DNA of 64,000 bases, taken from assembly GCA_030704615.1 (NCBI GenBank), contig CM060733.1, positions 7,502,001-7,566,000 on the forward strand, given 5' to 3'. The translations under genes were made by a program, and so were the position numbers. Every line of letters begins with the position of its first letter. Within the stretch, counting starts at the first letter, position 1. This document shows, piece by piece, positions 34,578 to 45,493 of the stretch. The notes below the pieces were generated by a model. That model was not told the origin of the DNA, ran no database searches, and saw nothing but the letters and a program-made list of their open reading frames with translations. This DNA comes from Takakia lepidozioides (taxonomy: Eukaryota; Streptophyta; Takakiopsida; Takakiales; Takakiaceae).

Positions 34578-36190
34578 TCAGATAAGAGGGCAAAACAGCC
34601 TGAAATGTGATGAAGAAGGTGCTTCATTAGCAGTGCCTGAATTGATCAATTGTGCTGCCACCGCCGCTGCTTCCAGTTGACCATCTACCCATGCAGGTTT
34701 CTTGTCGCTATCAATCCACAGGGAATCATAGGCAATCTTGTGCTTGAAATTTGGTCCTCTTGGGTGAATCTGGACCCAAACTCTATCCCTACTCCTTCAG
34801 CTATCCCTGCCTCTGCACCAGTCATGTAAAGATCCTCGCCTTGCTGCTAGCAGCTGACTATGACAGCCTAGATTTGTTCTAGCAAACACCCCCACCCTAC
34901 TTATCATGCACTAGTTCGTATGCTGAATTGCTCCCAGGACTTTAAAAATGTGCTGGGGAGATGACAATTTCCAGCTAACCTTTGCATTGCATCTTGTTGT
35001 CTGCTTGTCTCTGTAATCTAACAGACATTCACCTTTTTGCCTCAATTGTCCCACCATTGACAGGGGTCGGACTCCAGAGCTTCTCCTTGTCTCTGCTAGC
35101 TGGTTTTGGAGATTTTCCTGCTGCCACATTGGCAGTAACAGTGAAAATCACTCCAAACCATCACATATCCACCCAGTGAGCTTACTTGCAGAATTCAACA
35201 CAAAAATTTACAGACAACTCTGATAAGAGAGCAAAACAGGCTGAAACGTGTTGGAGAAGAAGGTGCCCTCACCAAATCGTCCTTGATCTTGTGTTGTGAA
35301 AGCAGCTAGCTTCTCTTTCAACCATGGAGGATTCAACCGACCATCAACCCAAAAGGACCTCTTGTGTGTGCTGCATATGTCTGTAGTCAGGTGATCTCGG
35401 ATTGGTCTGTGAGGAGAACCGCGACGGTGCAGCTGAGCAGCCATAGATTTAAACTCGGTCTCCTAAGAGCTTGACCCTCCAAGTACCGTGTAAACACCAG
35501 GAAAATTACCAAATCATGATACTAACACGAAGAACCCACATTTGCAGGATGGACAAGCTTCTTCACATCGTACATTAAGAAAGCCACACCTTGCGGCTGC
35601 GTTTGTCCCACCATTGAGAAGGATGTTTGACAAACTCGTGCCAGCTCTCCTCCATGCTCCACAGTAGACCTTAGTGCCCGAACATCCCACACCATCAAAT
35701 TTTTGACAATTCCCTTATGGAGGAGTGCTAGCGAGCTTTCCACGACATTCATGCAAGTCGCTTCGAGCTCGATTGGACTCTACACAATGAGGAACATTCG
35801 AACATGTCCAAACTTACACATATGAAAAACCAGCTTACATGTGTGGTCTAGAGATTTTGCAGTGGCATGTGAAAACGACCAGGGAGCAGCTGAGCAGCCA
35901 CAGTCTCAACCCTCCCAAGTACCTTATAAACTCCAGGTCAAGACCTTGTGCATCCTAATACGCAATACGGACAGTAAAAGCAGTTTCTGCAGAACAAAAT
36001 GAGATTCTGACTTCACTCAACAGCCGTATAATCCAGTCCACACTATACGATCATACCAGAGTTCAGTCAAACTCCCTTTCTCATCCTACATGAAGAAAGC
36101 TCACCTTACCGAGGCTACTGTCCCACCACTGTGAAGGACCTTCAAAGAAGTCATGCCAGCACAGTTTTTTCATGCTCCAGCGTAGACCTA
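34578..36190 (-). pseudogene. tandem array of decayed OSB WWD/PDF units
   Basis: Three further copies of the two-exon PDF unit lie upstream of the fused one, same strand, spaced ~520-650 bp. WWD halves: 36105-36190 (WHDFFEGPSQWWDSSLGK, donor GTGAGC), 35592-35690 (WHEFVKHPSQWWDKRSRK), about 35055-35080 (QWWDN then stop). PDF halves: 35290-35440 (RSFWVDGRLNPPWLKEKLAAF) and 34578-34769 (IHPRGPNFKHK, LWIDSDKKPAWVDGQLEAA). The remaining PDF half near 35880 survives only as a flanking match. OSB proteins bind ssDNA in plastids or mitochondria and often carry one to three PDF motifs. No OB-fold domain is visible. Stops and frame changes suggest a pseudogene or repeated exon fragments rather than a working OSB gene. 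Confidence 0.65.
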
Positions 36191-36806
36191 CACGCCAGAC
36201 ATACCAATTATCGGCCTTGCCTACCGATCCTTCGCGCTTTCTTGCTTCTTTAAAGCAAAACTCCGAGCCTGGATCGGATCTCACACACACAACAACACAC
36301 AACAACACAGCGACCCCACAAAAAAGGAGACCGCGAAGTGTTTCGTGTCCTTACCTAATTTGAATGGCATCCCTGAAGGCGCCATGGCCACCATTCGCAA
36401 CAGACTCCGTCTCACCGAGCTCTCTGAAGGGATGCTCCACAGCCGCGATGAAGAGACAGTTCCCTACTATGTGGAACGGGCCGGGTCCCTTGTAATGTGC
36501 TGGCCGAGGATTTCTGGGAAGCCGTTCTACAGCATCAGAGCTGAGGTGGCAGCTTGAACAGCCGATTCGGGATGCAGAATCGGCCGCCGTCCGTGGAACG
36601 GCCTCCTCTCTAGATTGCGCCACGTAATCATGTGTGAACTTTAAGGAGCCAATAAAACTAGGGTCTCATTCAGGCCGGCAATAAGAGAAAGAATCCCCTT
36701 TCTTTCTTTTTTTTCTTTTTTTTCAAAATTTTAAAGGGAAACACCTGGGACTCTGGGAGCGACAGCTCACAAATCAGGCCCATTGATAGTGAGGGGAGAA
36801 AATAAC
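36191..36806. other. intergenic, no gene seen
   Basis: 5' flank of the OSB-related array on the minus strand. A poly-T/C tract lies at 36695-36724. Nothing else recognised. Confidence 0.4.
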
Positions 36807-37638
36807 CAGTGTTGTGCGGGTTCTGCCTTTTTAAGGAACCCGCCGGGTCTGGGTGCGGGTTTGTTTTTGGAGCCAAGTCCGGGTCCGGATTTTGAAATTT
36901 GGAAAATCGGGGTGCGGGTTCGGGTCCGGGTTTGTCAACACGGACTCGGGTTAGGGTCTGGGTAGTTGTTGGGAAATATTAGCGGTTCCCGGGTTCGGAT
37001 CCGGATCCTAATTTATTGATTAAATAAATTAGAAAATTAAGATTAATTAGGGATAAATTTATTTTTGGCTGGAAAAAACTTTAAATCCTAATAATGAATT
37101 TTATTTTAAGAGACATTCCTTCAAAATATACCATGAATATGAATATGTATACCATGAATAAGAATTAATCTATTTTTCAATATCAATTCTTTAAACGTGT
37201 TAAGAATAGTAATATGCCTCAAGGGTAGATCACTATAGCATGGATGTGTGGGATCTGGCATAATAATAATATATGACGTCTCCTTTGGGAGGTGTAAATT
37301 ATGATCCCAGAGGGCACAACTTTGTGACACCACTCCGGGGATTGAACCCACAACCGCTTTTGAGGTGGTATGTGGGCATGACCACTGGGCTACAACGTGG
37401 TGGGGCTGGCTGCTGCAGTGGCCTATTACTGCTCGTCCCCTCCACACATATGACAAAACCTACCAGATCCAAGGTGGACCCGGTATGCCCCATCTAAATT
37501 TAAGACCCCGACCCTGACCCGCTACAATGGCCCAAAGGTAGCGGGTTTAACAGTTCTGGACCCAGCAGGCGGGTCCGGGTAACCCGGATCCTAACCCGCC
37601 GGGTACCCGCCTTCAAAACCCGGACCCGCACAACACTG
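36807..37638. mobile_element. hAT-type MITE with perfect 8-bp target duplication
   Basis: Ends are inverted repeats beginning CAGTGTTGTGCGGGT, typical of hAT elements. Both flanks carry the same 8 bases, AAAATAAC (36799-36806 and 37639-37646), the target-site length expected for hAT transposase. The ends are lined with many CGGGTCCGGG-like subterminal motifs in inverted orientation (36840-36965 and 37503-37630). No transposase frame, so non-autonomous. The 832-bp length includes an AT-rich centre and an internal SINE-like segment at 37252-37412. Confidence 0.9.
37252..37412 (-). mobile_element. tRNA-derived SINE-like element (family A) inside the MITE
   Basis: On the minus strand a pol III box A (TAGCCCAGTGG, 37382-37392) and box B (GGTTCAATCCC, 37338-37348) lie at tRNA-like spacing. 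A conserved body follows (GTGGTGTCACAAAG, CATAATTTAC, CGTCATATATTATT) and the 3' end is TAT-rich. A diverged copy of the body occurs at 57020-57175. No clear target duplication found. Confidence 0.7.
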
Positions 37639-37649
37639 AAAATAACCTC

Positions 37650-37797
37650 TTTCACAGTAACCATGCCATGGAGGCTGAGAAATGGGACACCGCCCAGTGA
37701 AGAGGGGGAAATATACCACACCCGTCAAGTAGCAGGATTTGACCCCAGAATCATCTGGGTGGCACTCCGTGCACTATCCAACTGAGTCCCTTGGTGA
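37650..37797 (-). mobile_element. tRNA-derived SINE-like element (family B)
   Basis: Minus strand: box A-like GGACTCAGTTGGATAGTGC (37771-37789) and box B-like GGGTCAAATCC (37735-37745), followed by a non-tRNA body ending near the MITE. The tRNA-like head is clear; the element end is not. The hAT MITE target site lies at its 3' end, so the MITE probably inserted next to or into it. Confidence 0.65.
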
Positions 37798-38094
37798 GTC
37801 CCCTTTCCTTAAGCAAAAAACAAAAAGAAAACAAAAAGAAAGGGAGGACTGCGAGTCTGTTGGTGACTAGGAAGTCCATTGCAGCGCTTGGTAACCCTGG
37901 AAGGCTGCAGAGCAGGCATGGTGGTGTAGCGGTTGTGGAGGGCGAGGGAGACATCGACAGAACTGGGTTTGGTTTGTGGCTGAGGATTGTCTTTGGGGTT
38001 TGGTGGAAGGGTTGAAGGGTCTGGAGAAGAATTGTGGGTGTCTTGAGGAGGGAGAGGATCGAGGCAGTCTTGGAAGGTTGCGGGAAGAGGAAAG

Positions 38095-41000
38095 ATGTGG
38101 ATTGCATCGTGTGCTGCGACTTGTTGCGCATCGTGTGCATGCGAGGCATGCAAGGGTGTGGTTAGCGGGATCTCCCGCCGCTCTGCGCGCATAGCCTACT
38201 GTGGCCTCTTCGCCTTATCTCTGATTGTTTCATGGCTGCTTCGGGATTTTGCCGGGCCCCTTCTTGCGAAGATTCCATGTAAGTGGTTGTTTGCTCTTGT
38301 TGTGGTACAGTCCCTAGCTCCCCTTGTGTGCCAGGAAGAAATTGACCCCGGATGGTACTAACATATACGAGAGCGAGAGAGAGAGAGAGAGTTCAACATT
38401 TTTGTAGAGGCTATCTCCACGCCAGCAACCGTGGTCCTTAACGGAATTGCCGCCTCAAATTTGGAGAAAGAGAATTAGGGATTGTTGTTCAGTCTCGATG
38501 GTTGCATGATCTGGTTTTCACTCAGTTGGATGAGGACTAGTTTTTGACGTGCCGAAACATAGTTGTCAAGGGTTTCTCGTTAAATTTTACTGTAGACTGC
38601 AACATGCTTTGTGAAGTTTCTAGCTTGATGAGTTCCGTTGCTGTGGGAAATCCGCTTTACTGTATGTTCTTAGTAAATTCCAGCTTTGGTTGGAACCCGA
38701 ATGGTCTGGTAAGGCGCCATAACCTGCCATGTAGTAAGGCAGTTGTGCTGTCTCCAAATTGGGTTCAATGCCTTCTCCAGTCAAGGATGAAGCTCCTCTT
38801 CCTCCTAATCTTGATCTTCTACATCCCTAGATGCAATGACCCACCAATTTGTCAGTACTTATTTTGACTGGCAGATGTGAGCTGATTGATGTGGGCATTC
38901 TAAACTCTATGAATGAGTGATGGGACGTTGTTTTGTTGGGGATACTAGGGATCAATACTTTCACAGAAACCCCTAGCATGGAGTGGTTTGCAACACAGGC
39001 AGTACTGCGCGTAAGCCTGGGAACTTTTTTGTTCTTTCTGCTGTTTGCGTTGGTGATGATTGGTGTGAAGGACCAGCGTGACCAGCGAGATGGGTGGCAC
39101 CATGGTGGCTGGATGTTGAAGATCGTCATGTGGTGTATCATGGTCATCCTCATGTTCTTCCTGCCCAATGGTGTGGTCAATGCTTATGGTCTGTATTGGG
39201 GTCTTCCTTCATCCCTTCTTTGTTTATTTTCTGTCAAATTACTCTTCCTCCAAAATGGGGTGGCTGTTGCCAAATGTCTGCACCAAGCAAGCCTAATCAG
39301 TACATGTTAAATCAGTTGTCTTTCTCCATGGTGGTTTGCCGTGTATGACATTAACCACTTGACACACAGAGTTTGTAAAAAAATTTATTGTAAAATAGGG
39401 GATTGCTGTCCACTGAAATGGTTCTTCTTTCTTCATAGATGCCTCTTTCCTCGCTGTATGAACTTTCATTAAGACTGTTGGATAACATAGAGGGAGGAAG
39501 GTAGATAGGCACAGTCACGTGAGAGTGGGAGCTTTAGTGTCTGTCTAGAATGTATGATGATAAGGACGTGTGCTGATTTATGGGGTTTTCCCTGTAGGCG
39601 GCGTATCAAGGTTCGGGTCAGGCTTGTTTCTTCTTGTCCAAGTCATCATCCTTCTGGATTTTACTCATAACTGGAATGCTGCCTGGGTTGCGATGGATGA
39701 ACAATTTTGGTTTGTTCCTCACCTTTGGTTCCCATCTTTCAATGACCTTCATTGGGTGGTTCGGTGATTTATCCTTCTCTTTCATATGGCACTCCCTGGT
39801 TTTGTGTTCTGAGCACCTTGTTTTGTTAGTGGAGTAAAGCTGATCCTGATTATCAATTCATGCTACCTTGTCCTTGAAATGTGTGTCTCAAGTTAGCCCC
39901 AACTCTCTCTCTCTCTCTCTCTCTCTCTGTCTATGAACTCTCTGTTGCATGAATAATGTCCCTAGTTTCCTGCTTAAGTGTCTCTGGCCTGAAGCTCCCA
40001 ACACGTGTTTCAGTACCTTCACGTCCTCCCCCCTTCAGACACTGAAGAGTGGATGGAGAATGTAGTTCCTGTAGCACAGGAAACTTGCAATGAAAATGAG
40101 GGATGAGGGATGTGATCTTAAGCGCATTTTAGGGATGTGTGATTGTAGGAATATCTGGTAGATGATGGTGGCTGAGAGGAGAGGGGCATGGGGGAGGGGC
40201 AGGTACATAGCATTGCTTGTGGTATCAGTCATATGCTATTTGGCAAGTTTTGCATTTTCTGGGCTGCTCTTCCATTGGTTCACTCCTTCAGGCGGCGACT
40301 GCCAGCTCAACACGTTCTTCATTGTTCTCACTCTCATTCTGGCTCTCTCTTTTGCCATCATCTCCCTCCATCCCCAGGTACATGTCTGCTCCTTACCCTC
40401 TACTTATTCCAGGAGTTACGTTGACCATATGATGGTAATTGGGTCTTGTTTGGGATGGCAGAACACTTGGTTGTTGGATGACTACATTGTTTCAGTTATC
40501 GTCTCTATGTTATTCCAGGACCACCACCAGTCATTGCAAAGCCTCCTGATTTGTACACCAGTTTTTCCTAGTAGTAAAGTTTAAACTTAGACTCGTCTTT
40601 GGGTTGGAATTGGCAGGTGAATGGGAGCCTCTTGCCTGCTGCAGTGATTTCGGTTTACTGCACTTACTTGTGCTACAGTGCGTTGGCTAGCGAACCACGT
40701 GGATATGAGTGCAATGGCCTACACAAACACATCGCTGCGGTGTCGACAGGAACACTTGTTTTGGGGATGGTCACAACCATCCTTTCAGTTGTCTATTCTG
40801 CTGTGCGCGCGGGGTCTTCCACCACCTTCCTCTCCCCTCCATCATCTCCAACGGCCGGTGGGTCTCCCATGCCTTCTATTCACATTGATTATAGATGTGA
40901 CAGAGAAGCTGAGCCTATTAGTCTCAATAACCATGTACCTATTGCTCTATATAGAAGAACTAGGGATATATCAAGCTATGGATTTTGACATACCTGACGC

Positions 41001-41347
41001 TGTTTGGATGGGCAGGGACTTCACGCAAGCCGTTGTTGACAGCAGATGATTTGGAAGAGGGCACTGACGAGGATAATGAGCCAATAAGGCGCGGTGGTCG
41101 GCACAGCAAGGAGCCACGCCCCGTCACATATGTGTACAGCTTTTTCCACTTAATCTTTGCGCTTGCTAGCATGTATTCGGCCATGCTACTGACGGGCTGG
41201 GGGAACGCCAATGTGGCCGAGAAGGATATCATTGATGTGGGCTGGCCTTCTGTATGGGTTCGCATCTGCACCCAGTGGATCACGGCCGCCCTATACATCT
41301 GGTCTCTGGTTGCTCCCCAGATCTTTCCAGACCGTGATTTCTCATAG
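38095..41347 (+). CDS. SERINC/TMS1 family membrane protein (6 exons)
   Basis: Serine incorporator family (TDE1/TMS1), a polytopic protein of endomembranes or plasma membrane; its biochemical role in plants is not settled. Exons 38095-38278, 38949-39188, 39598-39709, 40203-40377, 40617-40857, 41016-41347; phases agree, 427 aa. Family blocks: Cys-rich start MWIASCAATCCASCACEACK, then SARIAYCGLFALSLIVSWLLRD, VLRVSLGTFLFF, HHGGWMLKI, LLVQVIILLDFTHNWN, LLFHWFTPSGGDCQLNTFF, YLCYSALASEPRGYECN, GWPSVWVRICTQW, and SLVAPQIFPDRDF at the end. About ten to eleven hydrophobic segments. A (GA)n run at 38363-38391 and a (CT)n run at 39903-39929 lie in introns 1 and 3. It is convergent with the DPH7-like gene. 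Confidence 0.95.
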
Positions 41348-42091
41348 ATGGCCTCGAACTTACCTTGTAGCTGGTGCGTGGCCCTGATCTCCAAGCTTGT
41401 GAAGTTAGCACAAAGTGAAGCCTATGTGTATCTGCTTTGAGTCACTAGCCAGCCTGGCCATCTCCATGAAAAAGATGCATTAAAAGATTTGGTGTTGTAC
41501 TTCACTGGTTAAGTGTTAGTGCCCTGTGGGTATTCTGGGGTCCCATCTCAAGTTTGGTCTGTTGTGGTCTTCAGTGCAATGGGATCTTATGTATGAAAAG
41601 CTTTTGTAAATAAAACTCTGTATGATGCTGAACCAGAAGAAGAGGCTCAAACTATATAAAGCTGGCTGCTCTAGTGATTGGAGATTTCATGGGCATATGT
41701 ATGTGATACCAAAGATTTGGTAGTTTGGATGAGTGTATCAGAGTTTGTATAACATCATTTGTCTTCTGTGGTACATCACTCCAGTTAATGTGTCCCCCAC
41801 AAGCATATTGCCTCTTAGCAGGCAGCTTGTCCTACAAGTAGTTCTAGAAGCCTGGGCTCTTATCTCACGGTCTTCACTTTACCGCCTTTCTAGCCTGGTG
41901 GACATGGTGGTTTGGGTATTGTGCCTTGCCTGTGCTCAACTAGGGTAATGCAGGGAAATGTCACAGAATAGTATGTCTTGTGAATTTGTGTTGGGGGGGA
42001 AGCTTCATGTGGATGTTGAACAATCTTTTATCCTAAAACCAAAACAGTATGTAAAAGGAGTGAAACATTTTCAGACAGACCAATCCTTGAT
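41348..42091. other. intergenic between convergent genes
   Basis: Holds the 3' ends of the SERINC gene (plus) and the DPH7-like gene (minus). No coding or repeat signal recognised. Confidence 0.4.
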
Positions 42092-44521
42092 TCAGCAGTT
42101 TTGAGTCTCCTGGTCCAGCATTGCAGGCTCCCATATATGGAGAGCTTTGTCATAAAAGGAGCAAGTGGCTACCAGACTTCTCAAACCCCTGGTCCTATCT
42201 TCCTTGCCCATACATTTCTCCCTGCTCTCCTTTGAAACTCTTGCATTCTGCATGTCATCTCTCTCCTCAACTATCAGCAGTTCATCCCTCTCACAACTTA
42301 CATCTCCTCCAGCTGGGGGGTCCTTTCCACTCCGAAATGGTTCAAGGTATTGTGTTAAAGACACAGCAACTGTACAGTTCTCAGGATCTGATATGCTGCT
42401 GCCAGTGCATCTTGTAGAATCCGCCGTATTTCCCCAGTTGCCTTTATACCAATCAGCACCATAAGCCAGGGATTCATGCCCCTTGTATTCTTCAACCACT
42501 TTCATTCCCTCTCCGTCAACACTGATGATAGCGAAACCATTATGCATACAGGCAGCTAGCACGAGACTCCTATCAAAGGGGTGCCATTTCAGTCTCCAAA
42601 CCCCACCACCTAACCCCAACTCAATCTTCAAAAGAGGACTTTGGATCATTCTCATATCCCACAGCCTGAGACTCTCATCATAACTCCCTGTCACAGTAAT
42701 GTGCTCATGCTGTGGGTTGCTCTGCACACTGCAAACGCCCATCTGGTGGGAGTTTTTATTTCGAAAAATGGGAGAATACGAGTCTTCTCTCAAATCCCAC
42801 CCACAGAAATGGCAATCATCTGCCCCACTGTACAACAAGTTGGGTTGCCGAGTGTCATAGGAAGTGGTCCAAGTTTCAAACCCATGCGCCCGCCAGCTCA
42901 TTGTCACCACAGGGTCTGATTGTCCCACATCCATGACACTAATTGAACCATCAGAGTGGCTCACAGCTATTTGAGACTCAGAGGACACTGGGCTCCAGTC
43001 GAGAGAGAGACACATCGAGGAATCAACCTCCAGCATTGCTGTCTCATGGAGTGCAAGCCCATTACCTGCATAACCTGCAGGTCAACTATTTCTGATTCAA
43101 TTGTGCTACTTGACCTGCTCAGCATTCTTCAAGCAAGTTCTGGTGAATCTCCTAGAAGCCACTAGTCACAATTTCTGGCTAAAAATGACAAAAACATACA
43201 TCAATTCGGGCTGGAGAAAGCTGTTGGTTGCAATGTTGAAGCTGGAATTAGGCCACTAACGAGCTGCATGGGATCTCACTTCATCCAGGTGTTCGACCAC
43301 TCAACGACTGGGATAGCATCCCACAATCTAATGAATCTTGTTCCTATATGTTGTGCATTTTGTGTTTGATGAAACTTTGTATGACTTTATTTACAACATG
43401 TACAATGGGTGAATGTACATAGGATTGTGAAGTTCCCAAAGAGGGGGAGGAACAAGAAGTAGGAGGAAGAAAACAAGCTATAGTAAGCTACTCAACCAGA
43501 ACGACCCTCCCAGCCAACAGCCTGGAGGAGATCAGGCACAGAGATAGGCAAAGTGTCAGGCATAGGCGGAAATGAGATGATGCGGAGCCAGCCACATCAG
43601 CCTGATGCAAAATAGATATGGCTTGTGCTCTTTGTAGCACAACTGAAACATGTTGTCGATAGTATGCCACAAGGACGGAGGCATGCAGAATGCCAATGGA
43701 CTTGCTCTACGCTGCATGATGTGCACATGTCCGAAGGAAGTCGTCGAAGTGCCTATGCAAGGAGCCAAATATCTCGACCGCCAGCGGAAGAAATCCATCG
43801 GTGCATATACCCAGCATCCCGAGCGGATATGTTACCTTGCGCAGCTACCACACCGGGCACGGCAGAAGTTGTTGCAGCTCAGGCCAAGGAGCGCAACTAT
43901 AGAGATCTTCACCCCACCGACGGATTTCTTCAGTTGCGCTGCAGAGAGCACAAGCCATATCTATTTTGCGTTGGGCCGATGTGGCTGGCTCCGCATCATC
44001 TCATCTTCCGCCTATACATGACACTTTGCCTATTTCTTTGCCTAATCTCCTCCAAGCTGTTGGCTAGGAGGGTCGTTGTGGTTGAGTAGCTTACTATAGC
44101 TTTTGTTTCCTTCCTCTTACTCATGGTTCATCCTCGGCTTTTGGGAAGTGTTTCCTAAAACGTAGAAGTAAAAGAAGAAGAAGGTGAAGAATGAAGAGGG
44201 GTAGGCACATGCATCACCTTCACGTAATGCGTATAGGTGAACAGTGCCATCAGCGCTCGCCTGTCCAAGGCATGGAGATATGCTGCCCTCTGAAAGCTTC
44301 CATTTGATATCGAAAATTCCCGAAGTCTCAGTATACTGCAGTCGCTCGAGGGCCTCCAAGCTTTCATCAACGGAAAAGAGATAGAGGCCGCCCACGCGTG
44401 TAGGGGTAGGGCCTTCCTGCAGAGTGTAGGAAGCCGCCGCCAGGACATGCAAATAAGGAGGGGTGCTACAGAACTCAACTGCATCTGCATTCCCCTCAAG
44501 CTCCGTGCACAATGGTGCCAT
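42092..44521 (-). CDS. DPH7: DPH7-like WD40 protein, diphthine methyltransferase (2 exons)
   Basis: DPH7 demethylates methylated diphthine during diphthamide synthesis on elongation factor 2. Exons on the minus strand: 44521-44218 and 43065-42092; the junction is phase 1 and the joined frame is 425 aa. WD40 repeats are visible: FDIKWKLSEG, SADGTVHLYAL, SLDWSPVSSESQIAVSHSDG, HGFETWTTSYD, YSGADDCHFCGWDLR, VTGSYDESLRLWDMR, GGVWRLKWHPFD, YGADWYKG, and CSFYDKALHIWEP at the end. The HGFETWT and GADD...GWD blocks point to DPH7/WDR85 rather than a generic WD40 protein. An acidic insert (~residues 330-385) precedes the last repeat. The intron holds a foldback repeat. Confidence 0.88.
43420..44160. mobile_element. 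foldback (long inverted repeat) element in DPH7 intron
   Basis: Left arm ~43420-43645 and right arm ~43928-44160 are reverse complements with small differences (left AGCTATAGTAAGCTACTCAA, right mirrored before 44101). A spacer of ~280 bases lies between them. The ~225-bp arms could form a long hairpin in the DPH7 pre-mRNA. No transposase is present. Exact ends and target duplication are not clear. Confidence 0.8.
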
Positions 44522-45493
44522 TTGCTAAACCCTAAACCTTGAGACTGTTCCACTGACCTTCACAGTGCGTGATGCTGCAAGAGGAAGAACGTGTGCGCTT
44601 GAAGATCACTGTGTGAAAGTGTGTGTTCCGCTTGTGTACACACGAGATGTTGGTGTCCTTCCTTGCCATCCATTTCTCTTCGAAGGCCTGCAAAGCATGC
44701 GGACTTGCATGAGCTGTACATCGATGCACCTAAACTGCATGCTCCTGAGACCTATGCCTCCATTTCAACAAAGAGTGCCTAGTGTAGAATCCTCCCACAA
44801 CGTGCACCACCATGTCGATTAAGAGATTGTTCCACCCGAGCACCACACTTTAGGTAACAAGCGGGTCTCCTCGCTCCAATTGCCTTCACCACAAGCCAAT
44901 GAAAATTGGGCGATGCTCTAGAAGAGTCACCTGGCCATCGCATCGAAAACACAACTAGAACGTCTCCCACCAAATAATCTGGAGTCTCGTCAACCCCCAG
45001 ATCCACTTCTCAGCAAGCTCCGCATCGCTGAAGCCGTGCGACCGATTTGGGGTGCAACCCTTGAAAGTGAGTGAGTCTTTCGTACTCGCATGATGGATAT
45101 ATGCTTCTCTTCGGGACTCTTTGTTCCAAAGGTTTGAAAAGTAGTTTGAAGCAAGGTGTGTACGTGTGTACACATAGCTTTCGAGTGTCACTTTGACAGG
45201 AATTCTCTTAAGACTAGTGATGGTATAGCTACGGTCTTTTGTGGACGTTTTTCTTGTGGCTGTCCTACAAAAATGACAAGGGTTGTTCTTGACAGGAGAG
45301 TTCTAAATGTTCTGTTGTGATGTCTGAGCTTCGTCAAAGATGGTGGAAAATCTGGACTGTCAAAGATGGCAGACAAGTCGGCTCCCAGCACCGGACATAC
45401 TGCCCTTTTTATGGGACACACTCTCAGTCCAGAAGGCTCTTGTTCTTGAGCGATCATGGTGCAAAATCACTCTCTCTTCTTGCTTAATGATGT
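44522..45493. other. intergenic between divergent genes
   Basis: Shared upstream region of the DPH7-like gene (minus) and the OSB-PPR gene (plus). Small open frames without recognisable motifs. No promoter element assigned. Confidence 0.4.

Noticed and set aside
41500-41580. tRNA-like stretch in the SERINC 3' flank
   Set aside because: Box A and box B matches are poor and no cloverleaf can be drawn.
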